Positions 57,045-64,000 of a stretch of DNA of 64,000 bases are shown piece after piece. The stretch spans positions 21,827,233-21,891,232 of the forward strand of contig NC_044924.1 in the NCBI RefSeq assembly GCF_003576645.1, given 5' to 3'. Position numbers and translations under genes: made by a program. The notes below the pieces were generated by a model. The model did no database searches, was not told where the DNA came from, and saw only the letters and a list, made by a program, of their open reading frames with translations. Position 1 is the first letter of the stretch, and each line of letters begins with the position of its first letter. This stretch comes from Ipomoea triloba (lineage: Eukaryota; Streptophyta; Magnoliopsida; Solanales; Convolvulaceae).

Positions 57045-57587
57045 TATTATTATTATTGTTGTTGTTTTTGTTATAAAATGCTACTTTGAAAAAGAAAATT
57101 CCCACCACCCGTCCTTTGTAAGATTGCACAAGATATTGTAAGATTCGAAACCTAAATAGAGAGAATAAAAAAGGTATAGTTGGAAATTAAAAAGAAATGA
57201 AAAAAAAAAATATTCTGCGTGCTTAGCAATCTTACGTGGATCTTGGAATAATTGGGAAGATGATGAATTAAGATAGATCAAGTCAATGTACCAAAATTGA
57301 AAAAGGTGTAGTGGGAAAAAGACCATTTCAATACTCATCAATGCTCATTAAAGGACCAAATATTTAGTTTCTGAAAACAAAAAAAGAAATGAAATTGAAG
57401 TCAATGGCTCCATGGGACAACATGTATTTGATTATTGCATTTTCTAAGCTGTAGGCAAGCTGCCTTCTTCCTCATCCTTTGCTAGTCTGCTACACGGGCT
57501 TTTGTAGCTCTTTAAATCTTTAGTTAATAGCTTGTAAGGCATTCTGCAATAAAATTTAGATAGATAGTATACTTAATTTCAATTATT

Positions 57588-60500
57588 ATGGCATCATCAT
57601 CATCTTCTTCTTCATCATATGCTCGCAAATATGATGTTTTCTTGAGTTTTAGAGGTGAGACACGAGGATCCTTTTCTGATCATCTCTATGCAGATTTGAG
57701 GCGGGTTGGGATTAACACTTTTCGAGATGATGAATCGATTCGGAGAGGCGAGGATATTTCCGTTGAGCTATCTAAGGCCATAGAGGAGTCAAGGATATCT
57801 ATCATCGTATTTTCCAAGGACTATGCCGGATCTAGATGGTGTCTAAATGAGCTTATGAAGATCATGGAATGTAAACAGAAGTTGAACCAAATTGTTTATC
57901 CTATATTTTACGATGTTGATCCTTCGGAGGTTCGAAAATAGACTGGCATGTTTGGTGATGCATTGACCCTACATAAAGAACGATTTGGGGATCAAAAAGT
58001 TAATGAGTGGAAAGTTGCACTCACTGCAGCTGCTAATTTGTCTGGATGGGATTTACAAACCGTGAAAAATCGGTAATCCTAACTCTCTTAAATTTTCTTC
58101 TATTATTGGATATTTGTCACAATCTAACACACTTACTCATAAAGTAAATTCATATTTATGGTAATTTTTTAAATAAAAAATTTAAAAATAATTGGAGAAG
58201 AATCTGCATCTGCTTTTAATTAATTTTTGCTTGTAGGTTCTGAACATAAATCTGTATTTGAAAATCGAATTTTCTGTAGAGTTTTAATTTGTATCCATGC
58301 ATCAGTAATGAGCTGTTTTCTTGTATTGATAGTGTTCTATATTTTAAAGATGGAAATTTCTTTCATACTTTTAGCCTATAAGTATGCATGAATTATACTC
58401 ACATCTTAATTTTGTGTTTTTTCCTTTGTTTTTTTTTTTTTTTAATATGTGCCATAAATTTAAAATGTGACCAGGTATGAGTCAAAGTTCATTGAGGCAA
58501 TTACTAAAGATGTGCTAGGGGTGCTGAATTTTGTGCCTATGAATGTTGCAAAGCATCCTGTTGGAATTAATTCTCGTGTTCAAGATATACTTGATTTATT
58601 GCAAACTCAAACAAATGATAGTGTTCGAATGCTTGGAATTTTTGGCATGGGTGGTGTGGGAAAATCAACCCTTGCTAAGGCCATATACAATCATTTGATC
58701 ATGAGTTGTCACGAGTTTGAAGGTAGTTGCTTTGTTGCAAATATTAGACAAGAAGTTTCTAATAAGGGGCACGAAGGCCTAGTTGGTTTACAAGAAATGC
58801 TTCTTCGGAAAACACTCAAGAGAAAGATGTTTGAAATTGATAACGTTGATGAAGGAATAAGTTTAATCAAAAGAACATTGCAATCAAAAAAGGTTCTTAT
58901 TGTTCTTGATGACATAGACCACATAACTCAACTAGAATCATTAGCAGGACAACGGAATTGGTTTGGTTCAGGTAGTACAATTATACTAACAACTAGAGAT
59001 GTTCACCTGTTGAATGACCTTGGAACACAAGAGAAGTACATGGTTAAAACATTAAGCATTGATGATTCGTTGCAACTCTTATGTTGGCATGCTTTTGGAG
59101 TTCCTGTACCATTAGAGGAGTATAATGAATTATCCAAAAGGATAGCAAGTTATAGTGGCGGACTTCCATTAGCACTTACAATTATAGGTTCTCATTTGCG
59201 TGGAAGATCTGTGCAAGAGTGGTTCGAAGATGCTGAGAAGTTAGCAAGTAATCCTCATGAAGATGTTCAAAAAATGCTTAAAATAAGTTATGATGCACTT
59301 GATGATGATACTAAGAACATCTTTCTTGATATTGCTTGTTTTTTTGTTGGGCATGACAAAAAGGACACTGCTATGATATTGAAAGCTTGTGGTTTTCATG
59401 CTGAAAGTGGAATAAGAAGTTTGATAGAAAGATGTTTGTTAGCAATACATAGTGGTGGAGAATCTGACAGGCTTGAGATGCATGATTTAGTACGGGATAT
59501 GGGAAGAGAAATTGTTCGAAAGGAATCTCCAAAACATCCTGGCCAACGAAGTAGATTGATCGAGCCAAATGATGTCTTTGATTTTCTTGAAGGCAACAAG
59601 GTAAACCATTTCTTTTCTATTTGAGTCATTAATCTAGCTAATTCATTTGCTAGTAATATTTAGTTTTATTAAAGTATTAAAGATTTTAAAAGATCTAAAA
59701 TATTGCAATATAAAATTCTTTATTTTTAGGGCACGGAAGCAATTGAAGGGGTGCTTGTAAATTCAGACGTCCTAAAGAATGTGGTTTTGAATACCAAAAT
59801 ATTCACAAGGATGGTAAATGTAAGAATACTTATAATGGATGGTGTGCTTCTTAAAGGATCTTTTAAATATTTGCCCAATACGCTTAGGCTATTTAGATTG
59901 CATAACTGTCAATTGAGCCGCATATCATCTGATTTTCGCTTTGAGAAACTTGCTGAGTTAGATTTGGAAGGTAGCAATATCGAAGAATTTCAACCCAACA
60001 TGCAGGTTAGTATGCCTAATGTTTCTTTTAACTTTACATATTTCCTAAGAACTTTGACTAGAAAAATAGAAAAACTAATTAAATCTTCTACTACTGTATT
60101 TCACCAGCATTTTAGGTGCTTGAAGATCTTAAAGTTTGATAGGTGTAAACAACTTAAGAAAATGCCGGACTTCACCGGGGCAGAGAATCTCAAGACATTA
60201 TCATTCAAATTTTGTTCAAATTTGGTAAAGGTGCACCCATCAATTGGAGTTTTGGAAAAACTTGTTAAGCTAGATCTCATGGAATGTATGAAAGTGAAGG
60301 AGCTTCCAAATAACATTTGCAATTTAAAATCACTCGAGATTTTAAGTTTGCGTGGTTGTGAAAAGCTGAAGGAGCTTCCAATTGAGTTGGGAAAATTAGA
60401 GCAACTAATAGAATTAGATGCTTATGGAACTGCAGTCTCACATATACCCTTTTCTTTGGGATGTTTGAGAAATCTACAGATATTGTACATGTGGTCACAC

Positions 60501-62329
60501 AACAAGGGGTTAGTACAATCAAAATCAAAACCTCAACTTCTTCAACTTTTCTCAAGAAGAAATCCTAGTGATCCAGGTGGTTTTGTTCCACCTTCATTTG
60601 TGAATTTATGCTCCTTGAAACATCTAATTGTGTCTTACAACTATCTGGGTGAGGTAGATCTTGGGACCTCTCTTGGGAGTCTAAGCTCATTGGAAAATTT
60701 AGATTTATCAGGAAGATGTTATCTTCAAAGCTTACCTTTCGGCCTTTCTCATCTTTCCAATTTGACAAGGCTCTATTTGAACAATTGGCGAAATCTTAAA
60801 GCACTTCAAGACCTTCCTCCTAATTTGAATCTACTGTCCACAGAAAATTGTGTTTCATTGGAAAAAATAGCAGATATATCAAACTTGAAACAACTTAGAG
60901 AGTTGAACTTTGAGAATTGCAAAAGTTTGGTTGAGCTTCCAGGGGTAGGGAATCTTGAATTCCTACAATGTCTTGCAATAGCAAACTGCAGTGCTTTGAG
61001 TATTCCTTTGATTGAAAATTGGTACAAGGTTAGTTATATATATGTTATGTTCTCTCCCCTGATCCATCTCTCACTTTAATTGGTATTAATTGGTATATTG
61101 TAATCCATAATGTAGGCACGTTGTGAAGGTGATAATCTCAAGATTTGGGTTCAAGTCATCAGATATGTAAGTTTCAGTATTCCAACACTTTTGAGGCATG
61201 ATCATGAACTCCTTGATAGTGTTAGCATATCTCTTTTATTCTAAAATCTCTCACAGATACGGGTCAAGTTTTTCATATGCATTACATTTTAATTTCCTCA
61301 TAAGTATTACAATTGTTTGATAAGTAACGTACTTTTAAGAGTTAATGTCATATGGGGTTCTCCGTGTATAGTGATTTTGTCACGTTTAATCCTAAACTTT
61401 CAAATTGACTACGCTTAGTTTTTCGACTTTCAAATTGTTACCATCCACGGTACAAGTTAACCACCCATGGTCCTTCAAGTTTTAAAATTTAAACAGTTGT
61501 GGATCTCCTGGAAGGACTATGACAGGTTAAAATTTGGTAGTTGAAGGACCATGAGTGGTTAACTTGGACCATAGATGGTAACAATTTAAAAGTCGAAGAA
61601 TCATGAGTGATCAATTTGAAAGTTTAGGACTAAAATTGGCGAAAATACTATACTCTGAGGATCCCAGATTATATGTATTAGCTCTAACTTTTCAATTCTA
61701 ACATTATATTTTGATTTAAAAGTATTACATTTTTCATCATCAAGAATGTCGTTTCATTTTGTTTATGAGTAACAATCAATAAATTTATCCATGATGAGAA
61801 TTACATTTCTTTTCATGAGTAACTAATCAACATCTAACGCTCTAAGTATTACATTTTGATTTGAAAACTATCAAATTTTTCCTCAGAAGTATTATGTATT
61901 ACATTTTCTAGCATAAGCCATATTGTATATTTGATTATATTGTAGGTAAGTTCTGTAAGTTGCAGAATTCCAACAGATTTGAGGCAGTATGGGTTTGAAA
62001 TGTTGTTCCCACTCTTGAACGATGATCACATTAATGGAGTTGGTGTTAGTGTGAGAAGCAAAAGCAGTGGGGCTTGGATTGTAAAGGAACCTCCTCAAAC
62101 TCAATATATTGGGATCAAAGAATATGAGGAAATTGAATTTGAGATCCCAACAAGGATTGAACAAGTAATGGAGGTGTATGCACATTTTCATGGTGTGCAG
62201 AAGATACTTTGTGTAGTTGAAATACATAGAAACAGAGATGGAGAAGTGAGGTTCTTCCCATCCAACAGGGGATGGATTGCTGCTGCATCTTTACCCACTC
62301 ACCATCTTCAATTACGCCTGTTAGAGTAG
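57588..62329 (+). pseudogene. TIR-NBS-LRR resistance gene (tobacco N-like), nonsense codon in exon 1
   Basis: Six exons: 57588-58072 (TIR), 58475-59600 (NB-ARC), 59730-60005, 60108-61028 (LRR), 61116-61166, 61946-62329; all GT-AG and in phase, 1081 codons. TIR: YDVFLSFRGETRGSFSDHLY, IEESRISIIVFSKDYAGSRW. NB-ARC: P-loop GMGGVGKST, kinase-2 VLIVLDDID, RNBS-B GSGSTIILTTRD, GLPLAL, FLDIACFFVG, MHDLV. The LRRs follow (e.g. LKELPIELGKLEQLIELDAYG). The last exon resembles the post-LRR C-JID domain (IPTDLRQYGFEMLFPLLNDD). Such proteins detect pathogen effectors; TIR domains act as NADases. TAG at 57939-57941 replaces the Gln of the usual VRKQTG, which would leave a TIR-only peptide of 117 residues. 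All other exons are open, so the loss is recent or allele-specific. W-box-like TTGACT cores lie at about 57286 and 57400 (minus). Confidence 0.9.
61348..61673. mobile_element. Foldback MITE-like element in the last intron of the TNL gene
   Basis: TCCTAAACTTTCAAATTGA near the left pairs with TCAATTTGAAAGTTTAGGA near the right, and TAACCACCCATGGTCCTTCAA pairs with TTGAAGGACCATGAGTGGTTA (nearly). The outer arms ATATGGGGTTCTCCGTGTAT / ATACTCTGAGGATCCCAGAT are looser. The flanking duplication is unclear. Confidence 0.55.
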
Positions 62330-62339
62330 ATAGGACTAC

Positions 62340-62515
62340 TATACTTTTGTTTTGAAAACACTGAAAGAGTTGTATATATACCTAATTGCAATAGTTTGGT
62401 TGAGCTTCCAAGATTAGAGAGTCTTGAATCTTTATAAATAGATGGAGACAAGATTGAGCAATGGCAGAGGAGGGAAGAAATTGGGGGAAGTTTTTAGTGG
62501 GGTGAGAAGTTTTCA
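62340..62515 (+). pseudogene. Trailing LRR-like fragment after the TNL stop
   Basis: AATTGCAATAGTTTGGTTGA and the following GCTTCCAAGATTAGAGAG would read NCNSLVELPRLESLESL, matching the last LRR of the gene (60918-60968, VELPGVGNLEFLQ), then a stop. It suggests an internal duplication of the 3' part of the gene. Confidence 0.55.
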
Positions 62516-62739
62516 AAATATTCATGGTTTAAACAGTTGTTAACATTATTATATCACAAAAGGACTAAATTGGCTAATGTTAGAAAGATTGAAGGATCAG
62601 TTTTGTTCAAATTGAAAACCAAGGACTACGTTACATATCCGCTTCTAATTGAGAGACCAAAAATGTGATTTCTCCTATTATTTAGTACTCTCTTTGTTTT
62701 TATTTGTCTAGTTCAATTAACATTGACACTTTCAAATCC

Positions 62740-64000
62740 TAGCCTTAATTTGGCTAAGAAACATAGTCTTATCTTGTTGTTCGAAGTGTCGGGGAATAAC
62801 ACTCCACCTAGTAATTGCATGATATACAGTTGGACCATGCGTTGCACGGCTTCATTAGTCGAATGCTCTGTTAGTTTTGTAGACATGTCAAGATCAAATG
62901 AGAGATGTCGGAAATTGAATTAGTGTTGAGCCTAATGTCAACGAGGTGATGACATATGTCACATCACTCATCATTTGTCCGCATTTGGAAACCTCGTCAC
63001 TCATGCCTTCAAGGTAGGCAGTCCTAATTAATAAGATCGAGACTCTCCCAATGGAATGGCGACTTCCCCAAATGGAAGTTGGAAACAATGGGCCTCTAGG
63101 CACCATCTCTCCACCATGCAGTGATCAAAGGCCCGTATCATTTCCCATCTAGACAACCCATTAAAGTCTGCTCGTTAATTGAATATAAGCCACAACATAC
63201 CCGACTATCGTCAAATTCTTGCACCTAAATCCTCAAATCCTCCTCTCAAAAAAAAATCTTCAAATCCTTTTAGGAATTGAGTCTTCCATCGATGAACACA
63301 CACTGCACCATCCTTGCATTCAACCACTTCACCAACATTTGAGACACATAAATTAATCACAGCTAAATAAACCATCCACTCAAGTCTCCTTTCTTCATCA
63401 TTGCCACCATCACCATGTGGCAGGATGCCATTGCGTTGAGTTTCAAGTCTCCTTTCTTCCACTGGCTTTGAGGGTCAAAGCTTTAACACTTATATATTAT
63501 AAATACTTATAGTCAGAGGCCAAATATATAATATTTGGACCATTTAAATTATACAATTAACAAGTTCATCAATTTCTAACACATTATTTGGCTGAATTAT
63601 ACACGACCCCAGTCAATCCAATGGGCTTCAAAATTTTAATATCCACATCGTGTTATTTCATCACTTCTCACTAACCCTTTGCTATGTTTGCTGAGAGCTC
63701 AACTAGATCTGGTCGCGGTTCACCACGTACAATTATTGCTTCTCAAAGCTTTAACAGACGCTTCCTGAATGGCAGCATAGCCTTCACCTGCATTTCCAAC
63801 TTTCTCCAAACCGTCTCTAGCCATCCTACTTAATTGTGCTATGCATAACCCTCACCTGCATTAATGAAACGACAATTTCTTGAATTGAATTAATTAATAA
63901 TGTTCAGAATCATAATAATGCTTCCATAATCAATGAGTATGCCAAATTTATTATGTTTTAACTTACCAAGTGTTCTAGTTTTCATGCTAAAGGCATGAAT
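62740..64000. repeat. Repeat R, copy e (partial, runs off the window)
   Basis: It starts in the PMD relic, continues through the CACACACTGCACCATCC block (63299-63315) and, after a gap, ends with 63735-64000, which matches 6480-6735 in copy a almost base for base (CTTTAACAGACGCTTCCTGA, AATGTTCAGAATCATAATAA). Confidence 0.65.
62750..63115 (-). pseudogene. PMD gene remnant in R copy e
   Basis: The minus strand gives FQLPFGEVAI (about 63085-63055) and, further on, YIMQLLGGVLFPDTSNNKIR (about 62830-62770), both PMD family blocks, separated by frame changes and stops. It is a better preserved relative of 26690-27215. Confidence 0.75.

Overview
This window looks like repeat-rich nuclear DNA of a flowering plant. 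It is probably a eudicot: the only conventional host gene is a TIR-NBS-LRR (TNL) resistance gene of the tobacco N type, a class absent from grasses. Captured plant gene pieces (phytoene synthase, a POL-like PP2C) and the mix of Ty1/copia, Ty3/gypsy, CACTA, hAT-like and MULE elements fit this. I cannot name the species. No tRNA, rRNA or bacterial/viral genes were seen. All coordinates were read by hand and may be off by 1-2 bases.

Layout. 1-5081: left-truncated, minus-strand LTR element with a tRNA-iMet-type primer site, a 235-bp LTR and a leader full of self-complementary hairpins. 5082-6912 and 18044-23858: head-to-tail copies of an unnamed repeat unit (called R) that carries a decayed plant mobile domain (PMD) gene. 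6913-18038: an 11.1-kb minus-strand gypsy element that split two R units. It holds a 5.2-kb CACTA transposon (10271-15505), which in turn holds a 2.1-kb copia derivative (10915-12991). All three levels have matching target-site duplications (TSDs). The CACTA carries phytoene synthase and PP2C gene fragments. 23867-25523: hAT-like element with a smaller hAT MITE inside.

26500-40500: a further R copy, split by a copia-type element without pol (28720-39630). That element was itself split by an 8.1-kb MULE (MULE-1, 30400-38498) carrying a Ulp1-like protease gene. A 252-bp MULE MITE lies at 39774-40025. 43597-54433: a 10.8-kb MULE (MULE-2) of the same family with a complete-looking 800-codon mudrA/FAR1-type transposase and a convergent Ulp1-like gene. 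54560-57050: decayed duplicate of the region upstream of the TNL gene, with two MITEs and a solo LTR. 57588-62329: the TNL gene, six exons, with one nonsense codon in the TIR exon. 62740-64000: another R copy with PMD remnants.

The most interesting system is the MULE family. MULE-2, MULE-1 and the small MITE share related ends and flanking direct repeats of 9-11 bp. Both large members carry Ulp1-like genes with eight corresponding exons. Each large element is filled, in introns and spacers but not in exons, with its own short motif repeated densely: ATTCACA-type in MULE-1 and GTACATTATT-type in MULE-2. The 252-bp MITE has kept the ends and the GTACATT motif and nothing else. This resembles the known Kaonashi-type ULP-bearing MULEs, but I do not know of a description of these motif arrays.
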